The notes beneath the pieces were generated by a model, which did no database searches, was not told the DNA's origin, and saw only the letters and a program-made list of their open reading frames with translations. A stretch of DNA of 64,000 bases from Corynebacterium mycetoides (GTDB taxonomy: Bacteria > Actinomycetota > Actinomycetes > Mycobacteriales > Mycobacteriaceae): contig NZ_LT629700.1 of the NCBI RefSeq assembly GCF_900103625.1, positions 1,116,001 to 1,180,000 on the forward strand. The letters are read 5' to 3'. Every line of letters begins with the position of its first letter. The stretch's first letter is position 1. Of the stretch, positions 11,156 to 20,720 are shown piece after piece. The translations under genes were made by a program, and so were the position numbers.

Positions 11156-11293
11156 CTAGCGCGTCACATACAGCATGAGTGCTGGGTTGAGCACATGCTC
11201 CTCCACCCTCTCGAAAACGCTTGTCAGCTGGTCAAAGTTGTCCAGCTCAGCGTTGCTGAGCTCTACCTGTTCGCGGGGAAAAGGTGTCTGCAT
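11156..11293 (-). CDS. possible 45-residue acidic small protein
   Basis: A short minus-strand reading frame starting at ATG 11293, 8 bp after the stop of the proline iminopeptidase-like gene and ending at a TAG. It begins MQTPFPREQVELSNAELDNF and is predicted helical and acidic. No Shine-Dalgarno sequence precedes it, so it would need coupling to the upstream gene. Codon use is less GC-biased than in its neighbours. No family is recognised; it could equally be a random open frame in a 166-bp spacer. Confidence 0.3.
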   Translation of the reverse strand: MQTPFPREQVELSNAELDNFDQLTSVFERVEEHVLNPALMLYVTR

Positions 11294-11301
11294 GCACTAC
11301 A

Positions 11302-12477
11302 TCATAGACCCGCCGCGGACATGAGCGCGCCCATGACGTCTTGGCCGTGCTTGCGCAGCCCGTCGTGCTGCCACGCGGCGGTCTCGTGCACCGTCGCCCC
11401 GAGCGTCTCGGCGGTCTCCAGCGACAGCTCGCGCGGCACGAAGATGTCGTCGGTGTAGACCACCGCCACGGCGCTGCCCGCGTTTTCCGCCCTGCCCGCA
11501 CCCGCGTACAGGTTCGACCAGTCGTCCTTGGCCGCGAGCTCCTGCGCCGCCTGCGTGAAGGGGCGCAGCGCCGGGTCCTCGTCGAATTGGAAGGGGAAGA
11601 CGTGCTCTCCGGTGAGGTAGAACTCCGTATCGTCCGGAGTCGCGTCGGGGGCGAAGCCGTCGAGTGTCTCCGAGACGCGCTGGGCCGACCAGGCGGTCGC
11701 GCCCGGCACCGTGCCCGCGTAGATCGACTCGTGGATGGCGGCGTAGAGCGGGGCACGCTCGAAGCTGACCTGCTCGCCCACCGCGGCGAGGAAGTCGGTG
11801 CGCAGCCGCCCGCCGGGGTGGAACGGCTCCTCCAGAAGCGCGGCGAGTGACTCGAACCCGCCCTCGCGGCCCAGGTTCACACCCACGGTGCGGAAACGCC
11901 GCGAGCTCAGCCGCTCCCCCGTGGGCAGCAGTTCCTCGGAACTGTCCAGGTGGCGGCACACCTCGCGCACCATTGTCTCCGCCCACGGCACCTGTTCATA
12001 GAAGAGTCGGTGGCGCGCCCTGAGCTTGGCAAACGTGGCCTGGTAGACCTCGTCTACCCCGCGGGTGACGGTGGGCAGGCCGCCGGTGAAGAACGCGTGG
12101 CGCACACTCTCCGGGTGCGTGGCCAAGTAGTGCGTCAGACAGAACCCGCCGAAAGACTGGCCGAGCACGTCCCAGCGCTCGATCCCGAGCTGCTGGCGGA
12201 TGGCCTCGGCGTCGGCCACGATGGCGTCAGCACGCAGGCGCTGCAATGTCGCGGCGTTAATCAGCGAGGGCTCCGCCCTGTCGATGCGCGTGGAGCGGCC
12301 GGTGCCGCGCTGGTCGAGCAGGATGACGCGGTAGTGCTCAAGCGCCGCGGTGATCCAGTCGAAGCGCTCCCGCGGGCCGGGGGACCCTGGTCCGCCCTGG
12401 AGGAAGAGCAGCGCCGGCTTGCCCTCGTCACCGAGCACACGTGCGAATATAGTGAACCCATCGCGCTGAGTCTGCAT
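11302..12477 (-). CDS. alpha/beta hydrolase, proline iminopeptidase-like (peptidase S33)
   Basis: A 391-residue cytoplasmic hydrolase. S33 signatures are clear: oxyanion segment LFLQGGPGSPG, DQRGTGRST and nucleophile S108 in GQSFGG. Members remove N-terminal proline or other residues from peptides. The peptide importer operon just upstream, convergent with it, would fit a role in peptide use, but this is inference. The ATG at 12477 lies 8 nt after a TATAGC -10 candidate, so it could be a leaderless transcript sharing a palindromic -10 with the divergent CPBP gene. Confidence 0.85.
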   Translation of the reverse strand: MQTQRDGFTIFARVLGDEGKPALLFLQGGPGSPGPRERFDWITAALEHYRVILLDQRGTGRSTRIDRAEPSLINAATLQRLRADAIVADAEAIRQQLGIERWDVLGQSFGGFCLTHYLATHPESVRHAFFTGGLPTVTRGVDEVYQATFAKLRARHRLFYEQVPWAETMVREVCRHLDSSEELLPTGERLSSRRFRTVGVNLGREGGFESLAALLEEPFHPGGRLRTDFLAAVGEQVSFERAPLYAAIHESIYAGTVPGATAWSAQRVSETLDGFAPDATPDDTEFYLTGEHVFPFQFDEDPALRPFTQAAQELAAKDDWSNLYAGAGRAENAGSAVAVVYTDDIFVPRELSLETAETLGATVHETAAWQHDGLRKHGQDVMGALMSAAGL

Positions 12478-12484
12478 ACCCCGA

Positions 12485-12493
12485 TGCTATAGG
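12485..12493. promoter_or_regulatory. candidate bidirectional -10 element (palindromic CTATAG)
   Basis: Between the divergent hydrolase and CPBP genes lies TGCTATAGG. On plus it reads as an extended -10 (TGC-TATAGG, -10 at 12488-12493), 9 nt before GTG 12503. On minus it reads TATAGC (12491-12486), 8 nt before ATG 12477. Both distances match leaderless transcription, which is common in corynebacteria. The -35 regions are weak on both sides. Confidence 0.35.
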
Positions 12494-13456
12494 GTGGCGT
12501 CCGTGTCCACCCCTGACGCTCCCGCCTACCACCGGCTCGCCCGCGAACCCGCGCTGCGCCGCAGCCCGTACCGGCCGTGGAAACCGGCGCTTGAGATCGT
12601 TATGGCCCTCGTTCTCTTCGTGGTCATCCAGCTGATCTACGCGCTGTGCTTTTTCGCGTTGAGCGCCGGCAGCGGGTTGAACCTCGGCGTCTTGGAGGAC
12701 CTCATCTTCGGTGACCCGGCGACCACCACCCCGCTGTCCATGCTGTACTTCTACGGCGCGCTGGCGCTCTCCGGGCTTTCGGCCTTCATCGCGGCGCGAC
12801 TGGCAGGGCGCCGACCCGCCGCCCTGCTGTCGGTCGAGGGCCGGCTGCGCGGCCGGCCGCTGCGGGTGTCGCTGCTGTGGATATTCCTCCCCGCGGCTGC
12901 CTGCATGCTTATCGACGCCCTGGTTAACGGAGTCCCCGCCCCGCTCACAGCCACGTTTTGGATGTGCGTGGTGCTCAGTCTCGCGCTGGTTCCCTTCCAA
13001 TCGGCGGCCGAGGAGCTCATCTTCCGCGGCTCCCTCGTGCAGTCGATCGGGGCGTGGGCGCGCTCACCGTGGATCACTTACGGGGCGCCGCTTCCCATCT
13101 TCGTCGCTGGCCACCTCTACGACTTCGCGGGGCTGACCAGTGTGGCCGTCTTCGCCGCGCTCGCCTCCCTGCTCGTCCACCGCACCGGCGGCCTAGAGGC
13201 CGCCATCGTGCTGCACACGACCAACAACCTGGTGATCTCCTTCGCGGAGTTCTCCGGGCTGGCCGGGCTGCCGGAAGACAACAACCGCCTCCTGGTTCCC
13301 GCACTCGCGGTGTTCCTCCAGTACGCGGGCGCGGTCGCCGCGCTCGTGGTGCTGCGCGACTACGCCCCGGCGAAACCCTCGCCGCCGCCCGGGTGGTTCC
13401 CCGGCCCCGGGTGGCACAGCGGCTGGCCTGAGGTGGAGATGTCGCGAGTACACTGA
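12494..13456 (+). CDS. CPBP-family intramembrane metalloprotease
   Basis: A 320-residue polytopic membrane protein of the CPBP (CAAX protease and bacteriocin-processing, Abi) family. The three motifs are present: EELIFRG (glutamate pair plus arginine), FVAGHLYDF and the late HTTNN. About eight hydrophobic segments are seen, followed by a Pro-rich C-terminal tail (PGWFPGPGW). The substrate is unknown. Start choice: GTG 12494 gives 320 residues; GTG 12503, nine bases after the -10 candidate, may be the true leaderless start. Confidence 0.85.
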   Translation: MASVSTPDAPAYHRLAREPALRRSPYRPWKPALEIVMALVLFVVIQLIYALCFFALSAGSGLNLGVLEDLIFGDPATTTPLSMLYFYGALALSGLSAFIAARLAGRRPAALLSVEGRLRGRPLRVSLLWIFLPAAACMLIDALVNGVPAPLTATFWMCVVLSLALVPFQSAAEELIFRGSLVQSIGAWARSPWITYGAPLPIFVAGHLYDFAGLTSVAVFAALASLLVHRTGGLEAAIVLHTTNNLVISFAEFSGLAGLPEDNNRLLVPALAVFLQYAGAVAALVVLRDYAPAKPSPPPGWFPGPGWHSGWPEVEMSRVH

Positions 13457-13543
13457 CCCGCACCGACCCTGTTCCTCTGGGTGTGGCGGCCCGGCGCGGA
13501 GCGGTGGCACCACCGCAGCCTGCTTGCCAGGTGCACAAAGGCG

Positions 13544-13816
13544 ATGGGCGCACTCCTGGGAACGCTGCTGGTCAGCCCGCCAAGCGGGGCGAAAGAGGAG
13601 CGCCGGGATCTGCAGTACGAACTGCTCTCCGAGCGCCAGGCAATCGGCTCGCTGGCGCTGGATCACCCGGAGGTGGCCCTCACGGAGTGGGCGAACCACG
13701 TCGATGTGCAAAAAGCCGGCTACGCGATCTTGGACTACTGCAACGCGCACAACGACACGATGTTCGACACCTCGGAAATTGAGGCGCTCGCCGCCCACCT
13801 CAAGCGGGTGCTCTGA
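13544..13816 (+). CDS. hypothetical small protein, 90 residues
   Basis: A short, mostly helical, soluble-looking frame beginning MGALLGTLLVSPPSGAKEER and ending AALAAHLKRVL-like. It contains DVQKAGYAILDYCNAHNDTM, which looks like ordered protein rather than random translation. It lies 87 bp after the CPBP gene and converges on lepA, ending 9 bp from its stop. The frame is open to GTG 13481. No family is recognised, and no RBS beyond AAAGG before the ATG is visible. Confidence 0.55.
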   Translation: MGALLGTLLVSPPSGAKEERRDLQYELLSERQAIGSLALDHPEVALTEWANHVDVQKAGYAILDYCNAHNDTMFDTSEIEALAAHLKRVL

Positions 13817-13825
13817 GCCAGCTGC

Positions 13826-15689
<1,864 letters not shown>

Positions 15690-15694
<5 letters not shown>

Positions 15695-15768
15695 TTTACC
15701 GTCTCACGTGGGCAAACCAAACATTCGCGGAACTTGTTGTAGAGACACCAACCGCGTTCTAAAGTGGG
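15690..15768. repeat. inverted repeat in the lepA / PemK-like divergent region
   Basis: CCCACTTTA at 15690-15698 and its exact reverse complement TAAAGTGGG at 15760-15768 bracket the lepA 5' region and the putative start of the PemK/MazF-like gene. It may be a pair of half-sites for a regulator or coincidence. Confidence 0.3.
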
Positions 15769-15787
15769 CAGGTGCAACCAAAAGATC

Positions 15788-16348
15788 ATGCCGAGACCAC
15801 GCCGAGGGGGTGATGACGCCATCTTCTTCCGTCCGCGAAAGCGCCGCCGCTCGCGCCGGGCGGGCGCGCAACCCAGCGCCCTGGAGGAGGGGCTGGCGCT
15901 GCTCAACGAGCGGCTCGGGTCCACCCCGCGCAGGTCCCGCGGGCGCAAGAAGACGAGCGCGGCACGGCTGATTGTCAAACCCACCACCCGCGTGGCGCGC
16001 AGCATCTACTACGCCCCCGACATGGACGGCCAAGCCGAACCCGGCGAAGTCGTGTGGGTCACCGTGCCCTCCACTCCGCCGCAGGAGCGCTCCATGCTCA
16101 TCGTGGGGCGCGAGCACCACGACGTCCTCGGCCTCTTGATCTCGCCCGACAAAGAGCACGCCACCGACGAGCACTGGCTCGGCATCGGCTCCGGCGAATG
16201 GGAGGCCTCCGGTGAACCGTGCTGGGTGCGCACGGATAAGACGCTGATGGTCGCGGAGACCGATGTGCACCGCCGCGGCGCCTCCGTCCCGCGCCGGCGC
16301 TTCGAGCGCGTGGCCAACCGGCTGCGCGACCGCTTCGACTGGATCTGA
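15788..16348 (+). CDS. PemK/MazF-like toxin-fold protein
   Basis: A 186-residue protein (ATG 15788; GTG 15764 is an in-frame alternative). A very basic N-terminus (RPRKRRRSRRAG) precedes a beta-rich core: PGEVVWVTVPSTPPQERSML, then VLGLLISPDK. This resembles the PemK/MazF SH3-like barrel of ribosome-independent mRNA endonucleases. Such single-copy genes are conserved beside rpsT/lepA in corynebacteria. No antitoxin gene adjoins it, so it may not act as a classical toxin. Family assignment is by fold motif, not by confirmed catalytic residues. Confidence 0.7.
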   Translation: MPRPRRGGDDAIFFRPRKRRRSRRAGAQPSALEEGLALLNERLGSTPRRSRGRKKTSAARLIVKPTTRVARSIYYAPDMDGQAEPGEVVWVTVPSTPPQERSMLIVGREHHDVLGLLISPDKEHATDEHWLGIGSGEWEASGEPCWVRTDKTLMVAETDVHRRGASVPRRRFERVANRLRDRFDWI

Positions 16349-16354
16349 GCCGTT

Positions 16355-16531
16355 TTGGTTCTCACCCGCCGCGCTGATAATTTGTAGTGGTTGTCCGCAA
16401 CCGGGACCTACGGGTGCGCCGAGCTACGCGAGCAGGACCTTGGGCCCGCGTTATTTCACAAGCACGGCGCGTGACTCCCGCCCGGACGGTAACGTTCATT
16501 CACATCAACGCAATCAAGAGGTGCTAGAAAC
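16355..16531 (+). promoter_or_regulatory. rpsT upstream region: putative promoter and structured leader
   Basis: TTGGTT at 16355-16360 and GATAAT/TAATTT around 16376-16383 form a plausible promoter. About 140 nt of leader follow, with a hairpin GGTTG-TCCG-CAACC (16389-16402) carrying a UNCG-type tetraloop. The RBS AGAGGTG lies before the ATG at 16532. Autoregulation by S20 is conceivable but not shown. Confidence 0.35.
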
Positions 16532-16795
16532 ATGGCAAACATCAAGCAGCAGAAGAAGCGCGTTCTCACCAACGAGAAGCGCCGCATGCGCAACAAGTCC
16601 ATCCGCTCCGCCACCCGCACGGAGATGCGGAAGTTCCGCGAGGCTGTCGAGTCCGGCGACAAGGCTGCCGCCGAGGAGCAGCTGCGTGTCGCGTCCCGCA
16701 AGCTGGACAAGGCCGTGACCAAGGGCGTGTTCCACCGCAACGCCGCGGCGAATAAGAAGTCCAACATGGCCCGCGCCTTCAACAAGATGGCGTAA
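16532..16795 (+). CDS. rpsT: 30S ribosomal protein S20
   Basis: An 87-residue, lysine/arginine-rich helical protein of the S20 family beginning [18 protein letters not shown], which binds 16S rRNA early in 30S assembly. Length matches the family. It is followed 18 bp downstream by a strong terminator. It sits next to lepA and holA as in mycobacteria. Confidence 0.97.
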   Translation: MANIKQQKKRVLTNEKRRMRNKSIRSATRTEMRKFREAVESGDKAAAEEQLRVASRKLDKAVTKGVFHRNAAANKKSNMARAFNKMA

Positions 16796-16813
16796 CCGCG
16801 CCTTCGCGGCAAT

Positions 16814-16848
16814 GCCCCGTCTCCCTCGTGGAGGCGGGGCGTTGTTGT
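16814..16848 (+). terminator. rho-independent terminator of rpsT
   Basis: An 11-bp stem: GCCCCGTCTCC (16814-16824) pairs with GGAGGCGGGGC (16830-16840), with one G-U pair and a 5-base loop. GTTGTTGT follows. It also lies downstream of the convergent LysE-type gene. Confidence 0.8.
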
Positions 16849-16859
16849 GCCCCGGGTGC

Positions 16860-17510
16860 CTAACCCAGCGCGCTGAGCGCCCCGCGGACGAACACGGCCG
16901 CGCCCACGGCAACGAAGAACCCGCCGGCGCAGATATCGATGAACGGCCCCGCCGCCAGCAACCGGCGCTGCACCCGCTTCGTGGAGATCACCTGCGTGAG
17001 CACGCCGAACAGCACGGCGGTGCTGAGCCATAGCGCGAGGATCACCGCGACGGCCGTCAACGCGGACGGGCTCGCCGGCAGCAAGGGCGCGATCATCGCC
17101 GAGAGCGCGAAAACTATCTTCGGGTTCGCCAGGTTGGTGGACAACCCCCTGATAAACGAGTCCCTCGCTGACCCGAGCCGCGCCTCAGCATCATGGAGAT
17201 CCGCCGGCGGATTGTGCCGGTCTTTGAGCCCCTGGGACGCGTTGGCTATGCCCATCGCCACGAGGACGACGCCGCCGACAATCTGCAACGCCGTGAGCAC
17301 CCAGGGGAACGCGCGCAGCAGCGCCGCCGCGCCGAGCACGGTCAGGGTGGACCACATGAGCACCCCGACGAGGATGCCGGCGGCGACGGCACGGGCATGG
17401 GCGCGCGAGCGCGTCGCCGTCCGGGTGATAAGCACGACGTCGGGGCCTGGGGAGGCCGCGCCCACCACGTTGAGCCCGACGATGACGGCGAGGTCGCCGG
17501 GGCTGATCAC
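16860..17510 (-). CDS. LysE/RhtB-family amino acid exporter
   Basis: A 216-residue membrane protein with six hydrophobic segments. It has the RhtB signature near the N-terminus (NVVGAASPGPDVVLITRTA) and NLANPKIVFAL in the middle. The family exports amino acids such as lysine, threonine or homoserine lactone; the substrate here is unknown. Its ATG overlaps the stop of the ankyrin protein gene by 4 bp, so the two are translationally coupled. Confidence 0.85.
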   Translation of the reverse strand: MISPGDLAVIVGLNVVGAASPGPDVVLITRTATRSRAHARAVAAGILVGVLMWSTLTVLGAAALLRAFPWVLTALQIVGGVVLVAMGIANASQGLKDRHNPPADLHDAEARLGSARDSFIRGLSTNLANPKIVFALSAMIAPLLPASPSALTAVAVILALWLSTAVLFGVLTQVISTKRVQRRLLAAGPFIDICAGGFFVAVGAAVFVRGALSALG

Positions 17511-17902
17511 ATCATCTTCTTCGCCAGGTCATCGCGGCCGAACATCTGCGCAGTCGCGATCGCATCCGGCTGGCCGGCCCGCGGGTCCGCGCCCGCCTCG
17601 AGCAGGAGATCCACGATCGCGTCCTCCTTTTTGAAGATGACCCCCGCAAGCGGCGATTGACCGCGGGCATTGAGCTTGTCGGCGTCCGCCCCTCGGCGCA
17701 GCAGTCCTTCGACGAGCCCCGCGTGCCCCGCGTATGCGGCGAGCATGAGGAACGTGTTGCCGTCCTGGTTCGCCAAATCGACGTCGACGCCCGCCTCAAT
17801 GTATTCCAGCAGCGCCTCGTCGCCCGTGCGGGCGAGTTCGAACAGCCTGCCCGCGAACTCCTGAATCTCCTCCGGCACCTGCCCTGTGGTCTGCTCGTCC
17901 AT
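17507..17902 (-). CDS. ankyrin-repeat protein
   Basis: A 131-residue cytoplasmic protein built of about three ankyrin repeats. NTFLMLAAYAGHAGLVEGLLRRGADAD and ARGQSPLAGVIFKKEDAIVDLLLEAGADP-type units are readable from about residue 35. The start is ATG 17902 (MDEQTTGQVPEEIQ); a longer frame to 17944 includes the spacer and is unlikely. It overlaps the exporter gene. Ankyrin proteins mediate protein contacts; the partner is unknown. Confidence 0.85.
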   Translation of the reverse strand: MDEQTTGQVPEEIQEFAGRLFELARTGDEALLEYIEAGVDVDLANQDGNTFLMLAAYAGHAGLVEGLLRRGADADKLNARGQSPLAGVIFKKEDAIVDLLLEAGADPRAGQPDAIATAQMFGRDDLAKKMM

Positions 17903-17932
17903 GCGCGACAGTTTAGCGGGCCGGCTCCCAGA

Positions 17933-17977
17933 CCAAGTCAGCAACCGCGGTCACGTCCTCGGACACCGCCTCGCCAG
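17933..17977 (-). repeat. 45-bp partial duplication of a holA segment
   Basis: This spacer sequence matches 18154-18198 inside holA at 38 of 45 positions, including 21 identical bases (17957-17977 versus 18178-18198). On the minus strand the copy still reads GEAVSEDVTAVADLV, against GEAVSEAVIVIADLD in holA, before a stop. It looks like a decayed duplicate of the holA 3' end. Confidence 0.5.
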
Positions 17978-18070
17978 CGGAGCTTCTTCACCGGGGTGAC
18001 AATGGGCGCGGGTACACCCTAATTTCGGGTATTTCCGGCGTAAGTTGCGGTCACCATCAACTGTTACGCT

Positions 18071-19027
18071 CTAGCGGGCCAGCTCCGCGATCCTGAGCAC
18101 GGCGTGCTCGATGGCGTAGTCGGGGTCCCCGCCCTGGCCTTTGACCTCCGCGTCCAGGTCGGCGATCACGATCACGGCCTCGGACACCGCCTCGCCAGAC
18201 CAGCCGCGGGCGACCTGCATGGTTTTCTTGGCCACGAACGGGTGCATGCCCAGCTGCTTGGCCAGAGCATCTGGGTTTCCGCGTGTGTTATACAACTTGG
18301 CAATGTCGCCGACCTTGCGCGCCAGGGCAGCGGAGATAGCGACGGGGCTGGTGCCCAGCTGCAGCGCCCGGCGCGTCGATGCGAGCGCCCTATCCGCCCT
18401 GCCCGCCACCGCCAGATCCGCGATGTCGAAACCGGAAACCTCCGCCACCCCGGAGTAGTAGGCGCGCACCGAGGCGACGGTGATCTCCCCGTCCGTGTCG
18501 GACACCAGCTGGCTCACGGCGGACGCCAGCTCGCGCAAGTCGGACCCGACCGACTCGAGCAGCGCCGCCACGACATCCGGGGTGGGGCGCGTCCCCAACC
18601 TGCGGAACTCGTTGCTCACCCACGCGTGACGGTCGTTTCCGCGCAGCGGGTCGGCGGGGTGGACCTGGGCGGCCTTTTTGAACTTGGCCACGTACGTCTT
18701 GTTCCGGCCGCCGCCCGAGTGCTGGATAACCAGTGTCATTCCCGGCGCGGGGTCGACCGCGGCGGCCAGCAGCAGCTCCGTCGCCTCCTTGCCCGCCAAC
18801 TCCGTACCGGTGAAGACCACCACGCGCTCCTCCGCAAACAGCGAGGGGCTCGTGGCCATGAGGAGCTCGCCCGCGTCCACCTCCCCCGCCTTGAACGTGC
18901 TCACCTCGGCGGCGGGCCCGGCGTCGGCGATGATCGCCTTCGTCGCGCGCTCGGCGAGAAACTCGTCCTCACCGAGGACGAGGTGAACCGGGTGATTCGA
19001 GGGGGGCGCAGCGACCATGCCCGCCAT
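18071..19027 (-). CDS. holA: DNA polymerase III delta subunit
   Basis: A 318-residue clamp-loader delta subunit (HolA). It shows the degenerate AAA+ fold beginning HLVLGEDEFLAERATKAI and the actinobacterial C-terminal region GNPDALAKQLGMHPFVAKKTMQVARGW. Starts at ATG 19027 or 19018. ATG 19027 follows the comEC stop by 1 bp, indicating coupling. Longer in-frame translations upstream are rejected because they run through comEC. Confidence 0.93.
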   Translation of the reverse strand: MAGMVAAPPSNHPVHLVLGEDEFLAERATKAIIADAGPAAEVSTFKAGEVDAGELLMATSPSLFAEERVVVFTGTELAGKEATELLLAAAVDPAPGMTLVIQHSGGGRNKTYVAKFKKAAQVHPADPLRGNDRHAWVSNEFRRLGTRPTPDVVAALLESVGSDLRELASAVSQLVSDTDGEITVASVRAYYSGVAEVSGFDIADLAVAGRADRALASTRRALQLGTSPVAISAALARKVGDIAKLYNTRGNPDALAKQLGMHPFVAKKTMQVARGWSGEAVSEAVIVIADLDAEVKGQGGDPDYAIEHAVLRIAELAR

Positions 19028-19028
19028 C

Positions 19029-20720
19029 TTAAAACGCCCCGCTCGCCGCGCGCTGCGTCCCATCCGGGTAGAGCCGAACGTCCCCATCACGGTTGGGGTA
19101 GAGAACCGGCAACCCGTCCGCGGTTTCCACCGGTCGCGCGTGAGGCCGGCCCTCTTCGAGCACAACCACGACCTGCGCGTTCGCCGGCACGGGATCGATG
19201 TCGCGCTCTCGCGTGACGACGTGCGCGTGCAGGCCGGTGACGTCCACAGGACGCACCCACGGCGCACTGGCCCCCACCACGACGCCCACCACGGCGACTG
19301 CAGAGACAGCGGCAACGGTCGCCCGGGGCCGGCCGAGCACGAACCCCGCGAGCACCCACCCGTAGCACACCACAACCGTCAGCGGGCTCGCGTGCGCGGT
19401 CGCCCCCGGCAATGCCGCGCCCACCTGGGCCACGAGGTGGATCCACGCCGTGAGCGGCTCAATGACCCAGAGCAGCGGTGTTTCCAAGCCGCCGGGTCCC
19501 AGCGCGAGGACGACGGCGACGAGCCCGAGCACGGTGACAGGGGCCGTCACCGGGGCCACGAGAAGATTGGCCGCGACGGAGACCACGGAGACCTCGCCCG
19601 CCATGGCCGCGACTAGCGGCATCGTCACCACGTCGGCGGCGATGGCGACAGACAGGGCGCGAACGACGATGTCGGGCCAGCCCATCGGGGCCAGCGCCCG
19701 GAAGAGCAACGGGCTCAACGCCACGATGCCCGCCGTGGCAGCCACTGACAGCGCGAACCCGTAGCTCACCGCCAGGTTCGAATCCACCAGCACCAGCCCG
19801 ATGACGGCCAGGCTCAGCGCATGAACGGGCTCCGCGACAGACGAGGCGAGCACGGCGGTCAGCCCGACCAGCCCCGTCACGGACGCCCGCAGCACGCTCG
19901 GTTCCGGCCCGACGAGGCTGGCGAAGACCGTCAGGGCCACGACGGCGCATGCGACCCTGCCGCGGAGGCCGAGACCGACCGCGCTCGCGAGCACCGCCGC
20001 CGCGGTGGTGACGATGGCGACGTTGGCGCCGGAGACCGCGCTCAAATGCGATAGGCCAGTGTGGATGTAGGCCTGCTGCTCGGCGGGGGTCTGCAGGGAG
20101 GTGTCCCCCAGCACCATGCCGGGGATGAGCCCCTGGGAGCGCTCACCCACGGTGCGCGCCACCGACTCCGCGAAGACGTCCTTGACGTGGTTCGACCACG
20201 CCGCCACCCCTGTGGGCGGGCCGATGGCCGTGACCTCCCCGTTGATAACCACCTGCGCGGTGCCGGGCCGCGTGGACTCCGCCACCGAGCCGGCAACTCG
20301 CACCGCGGCCCCCGCCTCCACCCCGTCGGGCACGGAGCGCACGAAAACGGGGATTGAGCCCGGGTGGCCGGAGACGGAGAGCCGGAGCAGGAATCCGCCG
20401 CCGGCACCGGTGGTCGGCGTCGGTTGCCCGGAGACGGTCCCGGTCACCTCGGAACCGAACTCCCACGCTTTCGCCGTGGCCATTCGCACGGCCGTTACGG
20501 CGGACGCCGCGCACCCGAGTCCACCCACCAGCATCGCCTGCCCGGCACCCCGGCCCGGCGCGGGCCCCTCAGCTCGCGGCACGATGAGCACAGCGCACAC
20601 CACGGAGACGGCCACCACCACGGCCACCGCAACGAGCGAGGCCCACGTGCCCCACACGATCCCGGCGAGCGTCGCCGCCCACACCGCCAGGGCGGCCGGA
20701 ACGAGCCGCAGCTCGCTCAT
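19029..20720 (-). CDS. comEC: ComEC/Rec2-family DNA-uptake channel protein
   Basis: A 563-residue polytopic membrane protein. The competence domain core (VGERSQGLIPGMVLGDTS, then HTGLSHLSAVSGANVAIVT) is clear, with about ten hydrophobic segments. In the ComEC family this forms the inner-membrane channel for single-stranded DNA. The protein ends in about 60 polar residues after the last membrane segment. The metallo-beta-lactamase-like nuclease domain found in longer ComEC proteins is therefore absent. Cotranscribed with comEA and holA: the comEA stop adjoins its start directly. Confidence 0.9.
   Translation of the reverse strand: MSELRLVPAALAVWAATLAGIVWGTWASLVAVAVVVAVSVVCAVLIVPRAEGPAPGRGAGQAMLVGGLGCAASAVTAVRMATAKAWEFGSEVTGTVSGQPTPTTGAGGGFLLRLSVSGHPGSIPVFVRSVPDGVEAGAAVRVAGSVAESTRPGTAQVVINGEVTAIGPPTGVAAWSNHVKDVFAESVARTVGERSQGLIPGMVLGDTSLQTPAEQQAYIHTGLSHLSAVSGANVAIVTTAAAVLASAVGLGLRGRVACAVVALTVFASLVGPEPSVLRASVTGLVGLTAVLASSVAEPVHALSLAVIGLVLVDSNLAVSYGFALSVAATAGIVALSPLLFRALAPMGWPDIVVRALSVAIAADVVTMPLVAAMAGEVSVVSVAANLLVAPVTAPVTVLGLVAVVLALGPGGLETPLLWVIEPLTAWIHLVAQVGAALPGATAHASPLTVVVCYGWVLAGFVLGRPRATVAAVSAVAVVGVVVGASAPWVRPVDVTGLHAHVVTRERDIDPVPANAQVVVVLEEGRPHARPVETADGLPVLYPNRDGDVRLYPDGTQRAASGAF

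Noticed and set aside
17960..18010. Short basic peptide ORF (VKKLRWRGGVRGRDRGC) on minus
   Set aside because: Only 17 codons, overlaps the decayed holA duplicate, and no RBS.
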